Shown in pieces: positions 41,538 to 50,758 of a DNA stretch of 64,000 nt. Location: positions 117,704-181,703 of the forward strand of contig NZ_BNCG01000006.1 of assembly GCF_014656355.1 (NCBI RefSeq), in the 5' to 3' direction. The notes under the pieces were generated by a model. It was given only the letters and a program-made list of their open reading frames with translations. It was not told the origin of the DNA and ran no database searches. The stretch's first letter is position 1. Each line of letters begins with the position of its first letter. The stretch is from Camelimonas fluminis. GTDB lineage: Bacteria; Pseudomonadota; Alphaproteobacteria; Rhizobiales; Beijerinckiaceae. The translations under genes and the position numbers were made by a program.

Positions 41538-41741
41538 TGCGCTTTTCGTGAAGATGCTCCAGGGCAAATCTCTCAAGTGTGGATTTTGCTCTGGATCCGG
41601 CTTTTCACGGCGCGGGAGCCGCTCCCGCGTCGCCATGGTCGCCGCAACCAGAACGGCGGCCGCTTCTCCCGATATAACCGCGCCGCTGCCGGCAGCGTTT
41701 GTCCCGGCCGTGCGCGACGATGATCCCATGAAGGTGATCTC
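41538..41741. other. serC-serA intergenic region with repeat-like segment
   Basis: About 200 bases. The part at 41545-41625 (CTTTTCGTGAAGATGCTCC, then CCAGGGCAAAT) resembles fragments of the dispersed repeat family, and CCAGGGCAAAT also occurs near 8390. No gene is present. Confidence 0.35.
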
Positions 41742-43340
41742 ATGACCGCCAGAGCGCCCCGCGTCCTGATTTCGGACGCCCTTTCTCCCGCTGCTGTCCA
41801 GATTTTCCGCGATCGCGGCGTCGACGTGGATTTCCAGCCAGACCTTGGCAAGGACAAGGACAAGCTCGCCGCCATTATCGGCGACTACGATGGCCTCGCC
41901 ATTCGCTCCGCCACCAAGGTGACGGCGAAAATTCTTGAGAACGCGAAGAACCTCAAGGTGATCGGTCGCGCCGGCATCGGCGTCGACAACGTCGACATTC
42001 CGGCTGCGTCGTCGCGCGGCGTCATCGTGATGAACACGCCGTTCGGCAATTCCATCACCACCGCCGAGCACGCCATCGCCCTGATGTTCGCGCTGGCGCG
42101 TGAGATCCCTGCCGCTGACGCCTCCACCCAGGCCGGCAAATGGGAGAAGAACCGCTTCATGGGCGTCGAGATCACCGGCAAGACGCTGGGCGTGATCGGC
42201 TGCGGGAATATCGGCGCCATCGTCGCCGAACGCGGCGTCGGCCTGCGCATGAAGGTGATCGCATACGATCCGTTCCTGTCGCCCGAACGGGCTCTGGATC
42301 TCGGCGTGGAGAAGGTGGAGCTGGACGAACTGCTGCAGCGGGCTGACTTCATCACCCTGCACACGCCGCTCACCGACAAGACCCGCAACATCCTGTCGGC
42401 CGAATCCCTCGCGAAGGCAAAGAAGGGCGTGCGCATCATCAACTGCGCCCGCGGCGGCCTGGTGGATGAGGCGGCCCTGCGCGCCGCCCTCGACAGCGGC
42501 CACGTGGCTGGCGCCGCCTTTGACGTGTTCGTTGAGGAGCCGGCAAAGGACAACGTGCTGTTCGGCCATCCGAACGTGGTGTGCACGCCGCACCTCGGCG
42601 CCGCCACCACCGAAGCCCAGGAAAACGTCGCCCTGCAGGTGGCCGAGCAGATGTCCGACTATCTGCTGCGCGGCGCCATCCAGAACGCCGTCAATTTCCC
42701 GTCGATCACCGCCGAGGAAGCGCCAAAGCTGAAGCCGTTCATCGAGCTCGCCGAGAAGCTGGGCTCCTTCGCCGGCCAGCTCACCGAAACCGGCCTGAAA
42801 AGCGTGCACATCACCTATGAAGGCGCCGTGGCCGGGCTGAAGGTGAAGGCGCTCACCGCCTCCGCCATCGCCGGCCTGCTGCGGCCGATGCTGCAGGACG
42901 TCAATGTGGTGTCGGCGCCCTCCATCGCCCGCGAGCGCGGCGTGGTGATTGAGGAGACGATCCGTGAGGCGGAAGGCGAGTACGACGCGCTGATCACCCT
43001 CTCGGTGACCACGGACACCCAGACCCGGTCCGTCGCCGGCACGGTGTTCGCAGGCGGACGTCCGCGCATCGTCGCCATCAAGGAGATCAAGGTGGACGCC
43101 GAGCTGGCGCCGTCGATGCTTTACGTGTCCAATGAGGACAAGCCAGGCTTCATTGGCCGGTTCGCCAGCATCCTTGGCGAGGCGGGCGTCAATATCGCCA
43201 CCTTCGCCCTCGGCCGCGACCGGCCCGGCGGTTCGGCTATCGCTCTGGTCGAGGTCGATGGCGTCGTGCCGGAGAAGGCGATTGCGGCGGTGAAGGACAT
43301 TGCGGGCGTCAAGCAGGTGAAGTCGCTCAACTTCGCGTAA
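41742..43340 (+). CDS. serA: D-3-phosphoglycerate dehydrogenase
   Basis: This 532-residue long-type SerA has a catalytic and NAD-binding domain (1-315) with the dinucleotide motif LGVIGCGNIGAIVAERG, INCARGGLVDEAAL, and the catalytic histidine in TPHLGAATTEAQ. An intervening domain (320-450) and a C-terminal ACT domain (about 455-532) beginning SMLYVSNEDKPGFIG follow. The ACT domain is the usual site of serine feedback. The enzyme commits 3-phosphoglycerate to serine synthesis. It lies downstream of serC and ends at a strong terminator. Confidence 0.97.
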   Translation: MTARAPRVLISDALSPAAVQIFRDRGVDVDFQPDLGKDKDKLAAIIGDYDGLAIRSATKVTAKILENAKNLKVIGRAGIGVDNVDIPAASSRGVIVMNTPFGNSITTAEHAIALMFALAREIPAADASTQAGKWEKNRFMGVEITGKTLGVIGCGNIGAIVAERGVGLRMKVIAYDPFLSPERALDLGVEKVELDELLQRADFITLHTPLTDKTRNILSAESLAKAKKGVRIINCARGGLVDEAALRAALDSGHVAGAAFDVFVEEPAKDNVLFGHPNVVCTPHLGAATTEAQENVALQVAEQMSDYLLRGAIQNAVNFPSITAEEAPKLKPFIELAEKLGSFAGQLTETGLKSVHITYEGAVAGLKVKALTASAIAGLLRPMLQDVNVVSAPSIARERGVVIEETIREAEGEYDALITLSVTTDTQTRSVAGTVFAGGRPRIVAIKEIKVDAELAPSMLYVSNEDKPGFIGRFASILGEAGVNIATFALGRDRPGGSAIALVEVDGVVPEKAIAAVKDIAGVKQVKSLNFA

Positions 43341-43397
43341 ACAGGCCGCCGGACGGCGATGATCTGGTGATCGTCGTCATGACGCCCTGAATTTGTC

Positions 43398-43430
43398 GCC
43401 GCCGCAACCGGATTGCGGCGGCATTTTTTA
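43398..43430 (+). terminator. intrinsic terminator of serA
   Basis: A perfect 10-bp stem (43398-43407 with 43413-43422) and 5-base loop is followed by six T residues. Confidence 0.9.
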
Positions 43431-43760
43431 TGAATACACGATCAAAATATCTGCGGTTCAGGTTTCTGCATCAGGAACTTCTGAAAGAGCAGGCGGGCGC
43501 CCATATGCGGTCCACCCCGGTGATGGTCGCCATATGCCTGTCAGCAGGCGTCGCCAGGCTTGCGCGTTTCGTCCGGCTACGATTGCCTGATGGCCAGGAG
43601 GGGGGCTGGGCAGGGCGCCGGACCGGGGCGCCAGGTCAGGATCGCCAGGTCATCTCCGGTTCACACGTATGCGGGCCGTCGCGCTGAATGTTGATCCAGC
43701 TTTATTGTTTTGAGACAATGTCGTATTATGTAAATATTTTATATATATCACGTGCACAAA
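43431..43760. other. gap after serA, A+T-rich toward the right
   Basis: About 330 bases. An 85-codon frame at 43430-43687 has no family match or ribosome-binding site and is not called. From 43690 to 43760 the sequence is strongly A+T-rich (TATTTTATATATATCA), likely a promoter zone for the small ORF that follows. Confidence 0.4.
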
Positions 43761-44051
43761 ATGATTATTGTCAAAATATCTGGATGTTTACTCCTCCTGT
43801 TGGCTCCCGTGCTCCTGATGGGGCGGATGGTTCTTGAAGAGACTGGCGTGAACGCTCCGATGGTTGCGCCTGTGGTCGCGCCTCCATGCGGCAACGCCAG
43901 CCGTCAGGAACTGTCCGGGGCGCTGGCGTCCGGTGGCGATCACGTCCCCAAGGCTGGTGAGAGCTTTGGCGGGGCGCCTGCCTGCAAGGTGGATCTGGAG
44001 CAGGCGCGTCAGGACGGCCTGCCCCTGTTTCCTGATGCGGCCCTTCGTTAG
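43761..44051 (+). CDS. small putative secreted protein, unknown
   Basis: This 96-residue frame starts MIIVKISGCLLLLLAPVLLMG, a good signal-anchor or signal peptide. A Pro/Val stretch and a polar C-terminal half with two cysteines (PPCGNAS, APACKVD) follow. No family is recognised. The A+T-rich upstream region could be a promoter, but no ribosome-binding site is obvious. It ends directly at a dispersed repeat. Confidence 0.4.
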   Translation: MIIVKISGCLLLLLAPVLLMGRMVLEETGVNAPMVAPVVAPPCGNASRQELSGALASGGDHVPKAGESFGGAPACKVDLEQARQDGLPLFPDAALR

Positions 44052-44152
44052 AGCATTTTCACGAAAAGTGGAGTGCGATTTTCTTGAAGAAACTGCGTTA
44101 AATCAAACAGATGGAGCAGTATTGGCGGGCTGGTTCTCACCGGAGTGCTCTC
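44050..44152. repeat. dispersed intergenic repeat, copy 2
   Basis: It starts AGAGCATTTTCACGAAAAGT and ends GGAGTGCTCT. It aligns along its length with 18640-18740, and its two ends are roughly complementary (AGAGCA with TGCTCT). It is the kind of extragenic element scattered in Rhizobiales genomes. Confidence 0.75.
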
Positions 44153-44255
44153 ACGTGCTCCGGCAAGCCCGGGGCCATGCTCCGTCAGGAAAACGCGCCA
44201 GTCCGGCGGAACGGAGGCAGGCTCAGTCCCGGTCCGGGCGGCTGTCGGTTGAGGG

Positions 44256-45026
44256 TCAGTCGCGATAGCCGGGGTTGTGACGGTCCAGCTTGCGCAGCAG
44301 CGCCGGCCAGGCGAGGCGGTCGGCCACTTTCATCAGGCCATTGGGGGAAGACCCGACTTCGGCGTTCTTCTCGATGACCTGTTCCTCGGTTGGATAGATG
44401 GCGCTGCCCATGGCGAAGGTGCGCACCTGCATGGAGCAGGCCCGCTCCAGGTAGTACATGCGCATGAAGGCGGTCGCCACGGTCTTGCCGACGGTGAGGG
44501 TGCCATGGTTGCGCAGCAGCATCAGGTTCTTGTCGCCAAGGTCGCGCTGCAGGCGCGGGCGCTCGTCCAGATCAAGCGCGACGCCCTCGTAATCGTGATA
44601 GGCGAGATCGTCGGAGATCAGCTGCGCCGTCTGGTTGAGCGGCTGCAGGCCGAGCGAGGTGGAAGCGACCGCGGTGCCATCCAGCGTGTGCAGGTGCATG
44701 ACGCACTGGGCATCCTCCCGCACCTCATGCACGGCCGAATGGATGGTGAAGCCGGCCGGATTGACCTTGTAGGGCGTTTCGCCCACCGGATTGCCGTCCA
44801 GGTCGATCTTTACCAGGCTTGAGGCGGTGATCTCATCGAACATCATGCCGTAAGGATTGATGAGAAAGTGATGCTCCGGCCCAGGCACGCGCGCCGACAG
44901 GTGCGTGAACACCATGTCGTCCCAACCATACATGGCGACCAGCCGGTACGCGGCTGCGAGGTCGATGCGCACCTGGCGCTCGGCGTCGTTCATCTTGTCC
45001 AGGCTGACGACATTGGCCGCTGTCAT
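44256..45026 (-). CDS. class II aldolase/adducin family protein
   Basis: This 256-residue protein has a class II aldolase/adducin domain. DDMVFTHLSARV lies near 36-47, the HLH metal motif is at 111-113 (CVMHLHTLDG), and the third metal histidine is in LLRNHGTLTVGKT near 174. It binds a divalent metal and acts on phosphorylated or free sugars or related hydroxy-acids. The family includes fuculose-phosphate aldolase, ribulose-phosphate epimerase and adducin-like proteins. The substrate cannot be told. It is a single gene with no sugar-pathway neighbours. Confidence 0.85.
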   Translation of the reverse strand: MTAANVVSLDKMNDAERQVRIDLAAAYRLVAMYGWDDMVFTHLSARVPGPEHHFLINPYGMMFDEITASSLVKIDLDGNPVGETPYKVNPAGFTIHSAVHEVREDAQCVMHLHTLDGTAVASTSLGLQPLNQTAQLISDDLAYHDYEGVALDLDERPRLQRDLGDKNLMLLRNHGTLTVGKTVATAFMRMYYLERACSMQVRTFAMGSAIYPTEEQVIEKNAEVGSSPNGLMKVADRLAWPALLRKLDRHNPGYRD

Positions 45027-45277
45027 GACGTTTCTCCCCGAATGTCTGCTCCGCCGGAACCGGGCGCTCTCCCGCCGGCGGTGGGATATTTTTTATAACG
45101 CCACAATTTATGAACCCAAACGAAAGCCGGCGCCACCCGCTTGTGCGTGACGCCGGCTGGCGCGACATCCAGATCTGCTGGCAGTCCACGGGCCGGATGT
45201 GTGCCCTGTCATCCGCAATGAACGTGCGTTTCATGCGCGCGCGTTCCGGCAGGCAATCCCCACCCGGCAAAAGTGCG

Positions 45278-45547
45278 TTACCGGCGGCACATCATGCCAA
45301 GCACGAAGCCGGCGGCGCCGACCGCCAGCAGGGTACCGAGCGGATTGCTGCGCGTGTGGCGGGTGACCGCGGCGGCGCCGTCCCGCGCGGCGTCTTTGGC
45401 CTGGCCGAACGTGCGCTGCGCGACGCCCGTCGCCTCATCGACAAGGCCGCTGGCCTGCAGTTTGCCGTCGTTGGTCAGGTCGCCCACAAGCTGGCGGGCC
45501 TTGCCGAGAGCTTCATTGCCCGCGCCCTTGATCCGGTCAGTGTCCAT
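45278..45547 (-). CDS. CsbD family stress protein with C-terminal membrane helix
   Basis: This 89-residue protein has an N-terminal CsbD-like domain (DRIKGAGNEALGKARQLVGDL, about 4-45) and a spacer. A hydrophobic helix at about 68-85 (LGTLLAVGAAGFVLGMM) precedes a basic end. CsbD proteins are general-stress induced and of unknown biochemistry. The membrane tail resembles the ElaB/YqjD type. A GGAAGGAG site precedes the ATG. Confidence 0.85.
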   Translation of the reverse strand: MDTDRIKGAGNEALGKARQLVGDLTNDGKLQASGLVDEATGVAQRTFGQAKDAARDGAAAVTRHTRSNPLGTLLAVGAAGFVLGMMCRR

Positions 45548-45732
45548 TGCGTGTCTCCTTCCATCGTTGGGCGGAGGATTTGGGGCGGGCCATGCCCGCG
45601 TCGTCCGGAACGCAACATCCGGTTTCCGGACTGCCGGCCGCCATTCCCACCGCTTGCTGATTTCAGGAGGTCAACGCGCCTGGCCGGCAGATTGTTCACC
45701 AGCGACTGGATGAACGGATCGCCAGGCGATCT

Positions 45733-46296
45733 TCACGCCAGCCAGCCGCCAAGGCCGAGCAGCGTTCCGGCGGCGCCGAGACCCATGGCGGCGAGCCACG
45801 GCCAGCGGCGCGGCCGGGCGATGATGGAGATGGTGGCGACGGCGATGGCGATCTGCACCAGCATCACCGCCCAGGTCAGGATTTCGTGGCGGGCGCCGCG
45901 CTGCTCTGCATCCCGGAGACTGGCGATCGACAGGTTTTCCTGGGCGCGCGCATGGGCGGCGAGGGCGTCGTCGTCCTTGTCATTGAAACGCGCCTGCGCG
46001 TCGCTTTTCCTGTCCAGCGCCTGTCGCACCATGCGTGCGTCCAGCGCTGACCAGGCGTCGGTGGCCCGGTTCTGGTGGATCAGCGCCTGGGAGGCGGCGT
46101 TGGCGGCGGCGGCGCTCTGCATGGATTCGATGCTGCCGAGAATGACGCCAGTGACGGCGAGAATCGCCATGGTGACGGAGACCCGCGTCACCATCGGGTC
46201 CTCCAGCAATGACGGCTTGCCGCTGTCGCGCGCCGTATCCAGGGCCTCGTTCTCGCTCTTGAGCTCTTCCGCCGTCTCTTGCGCCAGTCTGGCCAT
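45733..46296 (-). CDS. DUF4337 family membrane protein
   Basis: This 187-residue protein has one transmembrane helix at about 37-58, a central helical region rich in Ala, Gln and Arg (60-130), and two further helices at about 138-160 and 167-185. The layout and ERGARHEILTWAVMLVQIAIAVATISI-type C-terminus fit the DUF4337 family, whose function is unknown. A CGGAGAA site precedes the ATG. Confidence 0.75.
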   Translation of the reverse strand: MARLAQETAEELKSENEALDTARDSGKPSLLEDPMVTRVSVTMAILAVTGVILGSIESMQSAAAANAASQALIHQNRATDAWSALDARMVRQALDRKSDAQARFNDKDDDALAAHARAQENLSIASLRDAEQRGARHEILTWAVMLVQIAIAVATISIIARPRRWPWLAAMGLGAAGTLLGLGGWLA

Positions 46297-46332
46297 GGGC
46301 GTTCTCCGGTTGCGGCAACGCCGCGCGGCGGG

Positions 46333-47229
46333 TCAGTCCAACGGCGTCAGGCGCTGTTCGACGCTGGCCCGTTCAGCGTCGGACAGGGCGACGGCGCGGC
46401 GGCTGTCGTGGTCGAGAATGGCGACGATCACCTCGGACGCGGCGATGCGCCGGCCGGTGGCCGCATTGTACATGCCGTGCGAGAAACGCATGGTCTTGCC
46501 GAGAAATTCGACGACCTGGCTGTGCGAGACGATCAGTTCGCCAGGGCCAGGCATGTCATTGTAGGTGAGGCGGTTTTCGACGACGACGCTGCCGCGGCGG
46601 CTCTCCAGCAGTTCGGCGACGCCGAGGCCCATATGGGCGAACAGATTGCCGACGCCGTCGGAAAACCGGCCCATCACCTGCTCGGTCGCCATGCGGCCAG
46701 AGACGTCGCAATCCCACGGTTGCACCATGCCGCGGTAGACTTCGACCAGACCACGGGCCCGGGCCTCGCCCAGGTCAAGCGGCCGGCGCGGCTCCTCGAA
46801 GGCGACGCTGCGCGGGGCGTCGCGCTCCGGCAGATCCCCGGCGAACTGCGCCATCAGCTCACGCTGTCGGGCGCTCCAGGCGACCGGCGCGCCGCTGGCC
46901 TGGTCGATCTGCCGGTCGATGCTGATGAAGCTGGTGGCGATCTCGCCGGCGCAGTGGAGTTCGTGATGCAGCACGACGCTGTCGTCGCGAACCTCGATCA
47001 CCCGCGTGCGGAAATCAGCCATGTCGCCGGTGTTGAGTTCGCGGCGGTAACGGATGTGGTGGGTGGCGGGCGAGAGGGCGCAGCCGGCGGGAACCTCAAG
47101 GGCGTGGGCGACGAAGCCCATCGTCTGCGCCAGGCGCGTCATGTAGAAGCGCACGTTGAGATGGTTGTTCTCGTCGCATTCCCAGGCGTTGACGCCATTG
47201 CGGCAGCCGCTGATCCAGTTGTCCGTCAC
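46333..47229 (-). CDS. double hot-dog acyl-CoA thioesterase-like protein
   Basis: This 298-residue protein has two hot-dog units. The first includes NAWECDENNHLNVRFYMTRLAQ and the second PWDCDVSGRMATEQVMGRFSDGVGNL, each with the Asp/Asn loop seen in 4-hydroxybenzoyl-CoA thioesterase-like enzymes. It probably hydrolyses acyl-CoA esters. It lies 150 bases after the thiolase gene on the same strand and is likely in one operon with the thiolase and binding protein. The GTG start at 47229 has a GGTGGGAA site; a longer ATG frame exists. Confidence 0.75.
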   Translation of the reverse strand: MTDNWISGCRNGVNAWECDENNHLNVRFYMTRLAQTMGFVAHALEVPAGCALSPATHHIRYRRELNTGDMADFRTRVIEVRDDSVVLHHELHCAGEIATSFISIDRQIDQASGAPVAWSARQRELMAQFAGDLPERDAPRSVAFEEPRRPLDLGEARARGLVEVYRGMVQPWDCDVSGRMATEQVMGRFSDGVGNLFAHMGLGVAELLESRRGSVVVENRLTYNDMPGPGELIVSHSQVVEFLGKTMRFSHGMYNAATGRRIAASEVIVAILDHDSRRAVALSDAERASVEQRLTPLD

Positions 47230-47381
47230 GGGTTGTTTCCCACCTGTCGCATCATGGCGCCGCGATCCAGCGGCGTTTGCAAAACAATCCGGCCAGACAT
47301 CGCCTGGCCGGAGCGTATCTTCATATGCCTGCAACATTCTGACGGAAGGCGGCTGGCGACGTCCGTCAGAATGTCCTGACC

Positions 47382-48614
47382 TCAGACGGCGCGCTCGAAC
47401 ACCGCCGCGATGCCCTGGCCGCCGCCAATGCACATGGTCTCAAGGCCATAGCGGCCGTCGCGACGCTTCAGCTCGTGCATCAGGTTGGCGAGGATGCGGC
47501 CGCCGGTGGCGCCGATCGGGTGGCCAAGCGAGATGCCTGAGCCGTTGACGTTGAGAATGTCGTGACGGCTGTCGTCGTCCGACCAGCCCCAGCCCTTGAG
47601 CACGGCCAGAACCTGGGCGGCGAAGGCCTCGTTCAGTTCGACAAGGTCGATGTCGCTCCAGCTGATGCCAGCGCGGGCGAACAGGCGCTCCACGGCCGGC
47701 ACCGGGCCAATGCCCATGCGCGACGGCTCGCAGCCGGCGGCGGCCCAGCCAACGAACCAGCCCATCGGCTCCAGGCCCAGCTCTTCCAGCTTGTCCTCGG
47801 CGACGATCAGGCAGGCGGCGGCGGCGTCGTTCTGCTGGCTGGCGTTGCCGGCGGTGGTGACGCCGCCCTTCTCGATCGCCCGCAACTGGCCGAGGCTCTC
47901 GGGGGTGGCGTTGGCGCGGATGCCCTCGTCCTGGGCGAAGATCACCGGATCGCCGCGACGCTGCGGCACCGCCACCTTCACCAGTTCATCCTCGAACTTG
48001 CCTTCCGCCCAGGCCGAGGCGGCGCGCTGGTGGCTGCGGGCGGCGTAGGCGTCGCAGGCTTCGCGCGAGATATTGTAGTCGCGGGCCAGGTTGTCGGCGG
48101 TCTCGATCATGCCGGAGATGACGCCGAAACGGCTGATCGGCTGGCTCATGACGCGGCCGCGGGTCAGGCGGTCATGCAGGGTGACCGAGCCGGAGCGGGC
48201 GCCGTTGCGCATGTCGGTGGAGTAATACTCCACGTTGCTCATGCTCTCGACGCCGCCCGCCACGACCATGTCGGCGACGCCGGTCTGGATCAGCATGGAG
48301 GCGTCGATGATCGCCTGCAGGCCCGAACCGCAGCGGCGATCGAGCTGGTAGCCCGGAACCGAGATCGGCAGGCCGGCGGCCAGCAGCGACCAGCGGGCGA
48401 TGCACGGCGCCTCGCCGTTGCCGTAGCCCTGGGCGAAGACCACGTCGTCGATGCGCTCGGGATCGATCTTCGTGCGCTCGACCAGTTCCTTGATGACGAT
48501 GGCGCCGAGATCGCCGGCGGCGATGCTGGACAGGCTGCCCTGGAACTTGCCGACGGCGGTGCGGATGGGGGAGACGATGGCGGCGCGGCGCAGCCCCGGA
48601 GTTTTGGTGCTCAT
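47382..48614 (-). CDS. acetyl-CoA C-acyltransferase (thiolase)
   Basis: This 410-residue thiolase has its acyl-accepting cysteine C95 in YQLDRRCGSGLQAI. Further motifs are VELNEAFAAQVLAV, the C-terminal histidine in SGISLGHPIGATGGRI, and the second cysteine in ETMCIGGGQGIA. It cleaves 3-ketoacyl-CoA or condenses acetyl-CoA units. The start at 48614 gives the family length; the longer frame is not supported. Between a binding protein (upstream) and a thioesterase (downstream), it suggests uptake and CoA-dependent breakdown of an organic acid, though that is inference. Confidence 0.92.
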   Translation of the reverse strand: MSTKTPGLRRAAIVSPIRTAVGKFQGSLSSIAAGDLGAIVIKELVERTKIDPERIDDVVFAQGYGNGEAPCIARWSLLAAGLPISVPGYQLDRRCGSGLQAIIDASMLIQTGVADMVVAGGVESMSNVEYYSTDMRNGARSGSVTLHDRLTRGRVMSQPISRFGVISGMIETADNLARDYNISREACDAYAARSHQRAASAWAEGKFEDELVKVAVPQRRGDPVIFAQDEGIRANATPESLGQLRAIEKGGVTTAGNASQQNDAAAACLIVAEDKLEELGLEPMGWFVGWAAAGCEPSRMGIGPVPAVERLFARAGISWSDIDLVELNEAFAAQVLAVLKGWGWSDDDSRHDILNVNGSGISLGHPIGATGGRILANLMHELKRRDGRYGLETMCIGGGQGIAAVFERAV

Positions 48615-48920
48615 CCTGTCGTTTCCATATGGACGCGCCCGCCAGGCGGGACGTCGTCGGTTGCCCCACGCTGGCGGCAGGCCAGCGCGGGAAAAGGGGG
48701 AATGCAACGCCGTGGCAGGCGCCGGACGTAAGCCGGCGCCTGGCCGGGCGAGCCGGGGCGTCGCCGTCCCCGCGTCGTCGGCCAGAAAACCCGGCTCCTG
48801 GCCTTCTTATAGCCCCGGGGCGGCGTCGCCAACAATTGCCGGCGCGACATGCCTGGCCAGCCCGGACCGGCGCCGCTTCCGGCTGTCGGGTCGCCTGGTC
48901 GTTTGCCTGGAAGGGCGCGC

Positions 48921-50117
48921 CTACTGGACCAGCCCGCCCGAGACCTCCCAGTCGTCGCCATTGAAGACGCCCATGTAGAATTTCGTCACCGGCGCGTAGT
49001 CCCCGGGCGAGATATTCAGGGTGATGCCGGGCAGCAGGATCGGACTTGTCTGTCCCTTCAGGTTGGTGGCGTGCTTCAGCACATTGGCGCGGGTCAGGTT
49101 GTCGCCGCAGGCTTCCAGAATCCGCTTCATGACCAGGGCGCTGGAGTAGGCGTAGAATCCGACGTCGTCGTCCGCCGGCGTATCCGGCGACCACTTCGCC
49201 CGGAACGCCTCATATTCCTTCACATCCGGGTCATTCTTCCATTTCGGACTGGCGACGTGCTTCACGCTCTGCACGGTCATCAGGCCTCTGGCGTTCTGCA
49301 GCCCCGCGCCTTCAAGCAGCATGCGGGTGGCGGAGGCGCTCATCAGATAGTGCAGCGCGGGCCAGTTCAGCTCCTTCACCTTGCGGATCGACTGGGTGAC
49401 GAACTTGCCGGTGCTGGCGTTGAAGAACACATTGGCCCCGGAGCGGGACAGGGTGAGGATCTGGGAATCGACGGTCGGTTCGGTCAGGTCGTACATCTGT
49501 TCCGAAACAATCAGCTTGCTGGCCTGGTCGCCGAGGCCCTCGCGCAGTCCCTTGATGAAGTCGCGGCCGAGGTCGTCGTTCTGGGCGAGCACGCCGATTT
49601 TCGCGTCGGGCCGGTTCTTCAGGATCCAGCGTCCAAAAATCTTGCCCTCGGTGACATAAAGCGACAGGGCGCCCGTCGACCAGGGGAAGTTTTTGGGATC
49701 GCTCCACCGCGATGAGCCGGAGCCGATCATCAACTGGGGAATGCCCTTGCCGTTGAGATATTTCTGCACGGCGGCCTGGGTCACGGTGCCATTGGACGAC
49801 ATGGTGGCCAGCACCCCGTCGCCTTCGACCAGCCGCCGCGTGGCTTCGACGGTCTTGGCCGGATTGTAAGCGTCGTCCAGCGAGATCAGCGTCACCTTGC
49901 GGCCGTTGATCCCGCCCTGCTCGTTGATCATGCGGAAGTAGGCCGCCTGGGTGCGGCCGACAATGCCCACATATGAGGCCGGACCGCTGTACGGCATGGT
50001 CTGGCCGAGTTTGATTTCCGTGTCCGATGCGCCCTGGTCATATTTCTTTTCCGCCGCTATGGCTGGAAAACACAGGGCCACGGTCGCGAGCGTGGCTGCA
50101 ACAAGCCGGCGTATCAT
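48921..50117 (-). CDS. periplasmic branched-chain amino acid-type ABC substrate-binding protein (paralogue)
   Basis: This 398-residue precursor has a signal peptide (about 1-21, ending AIA-AEKKYDQG). It is the same family as 24358-25563 and shares AEKKYDQGASDTEIKLGQTMPYSGP near the mature start and EQGGINGRKVTLISLDDAYNPAKTV. No permease genes are adjacent. A GGAGGAAG site fits the start at 50117. It is upstream of thiolase and thioesterase genes on the same strand, so the ligand may be an acid degraded through CoA esters (inference). The upstream region is A+T-rich with an ATCAAT-CT-ATTGAT palindrome at 50229-50242. Confidence 0.86.
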   Translation of the reverse strand: MIRRLVAATLATVALCFPAIAAEKKYDQGASDTEIKLGQTMPYSGPASYVGIVGRTQAAYFRMINEQGGINGRKVTLISLDDAYNPAKTVEATRRLVEGDGVLATMSSNGTVTQAAVQKYLNGKGIPQLMIGSGSSRWSDPKNFPWSTGALSLYVTEGKIFGRWILKNRPDAKIGVLAQNDDLGRDFIKGLREGLGDQASKLIVSEQMYDLTEPTVDSQILTLSRSGANVFFNASTGKFVTQSIRKVKELNWPALHYLMSASATRMLLEGAGLQNARGLMTVQSVKHVASPKWKNDPDVKEYEAFRAKWSPDTPADDDVGFYAYSSALVMKRILEACGDNLTRANVLKHATNLKGQTSPILLPGITLNISPGDYAPVTKFYMGVFNGDDWEVSGGLVQ

Positions 50118-50298
50118 GCGCTTCCTCCAGGTTCGCGCTTCCATGTCCGCTCTTTCGGCGGTCAGTGGAGGTTATGCGATCCTGAGGCGTCGTCCATGAA
50201 TTTTTGAACGCTGTTATAAATTTAATATATCAATCTATTGATCATCTTGCCGGCGTTCGGGGCCCTGCGGCGGTTGCCCGAACCGCGCCTCGCGGCGC

Positions 50299-50574
50299 TC
50301 AGCTGAGGATCAGATCGGCGTATTGGGGATGCAGCTTCAGCATGCGCTGCACAAAGGGGCAGCGCGGAATGATTTTGCGTCCCCGGGCGCGGATGTCATC
50401 GAGCACGCCCAGCACGAAGCGGGCGCCGACGCCCTTGCCCGCGGCGCCCTCGGGAACCTCGGTGTGATCGAGGCTGATGGCGTCCAGGGTGTCGTGATAG
50501 TCGAGAATGGCGAGACCCCATTCGGTCTGCATCTCGAAGCGCGCAGCGGAGGTGTTGTCGCGAATGCCGGTCAC
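50299..50574 (-). CDS. small GNAT-like acetyltransferase (YjdJ/NATD1 type)
   Basis: This 91-residue minimal GNAT-fold protein has YHDTLDAISLDHTEVPEGAAGKGVGARFVLGVL, in which G-x-G-x-G/A forms the acyl-CoA loop, and the conserved C-terminal IIPRCPFVQRMLKLHPQYADL. Such short proteins lack part of the usual fold. The substrate is unknown. It lies between the binding-protein gene and the iron-uptake operon, on the same strand. Confidence 0.85.
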   Translation of the reverse strand: MTGIRDNTSAARFEMQTEWGLAILDYHDTLDAISLDHTEVPEGAAGKGVGARFVLGVLDDIRARGRKIIPRCPFVQRMLKLHPQYADLILS

Positions 50575-50758
50575 TGGTCGTCTCCCGCGTCGTTGCGGCT
50601 CCAGAGCAGAAGCCGTCCATACGGAGTTCCTGCCCTGTCCCAGGTTCTGTCCATTGCCAGACCCCGTGCGTCAGGCGGGGCGCTACGGCGCCGGACAGGT
50701 CCTGGACGCGCAATGACCTGAGAATGGGCCGCGTCGTCCATGCTTGCAACCGGGCGGT

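Noticed and set aside
40257..42809. 850-residue minus-strand ORF
   Set aside because: It is a shadow of serC and serA, whose families, leader RNA and terminator are clear on the plus strand.
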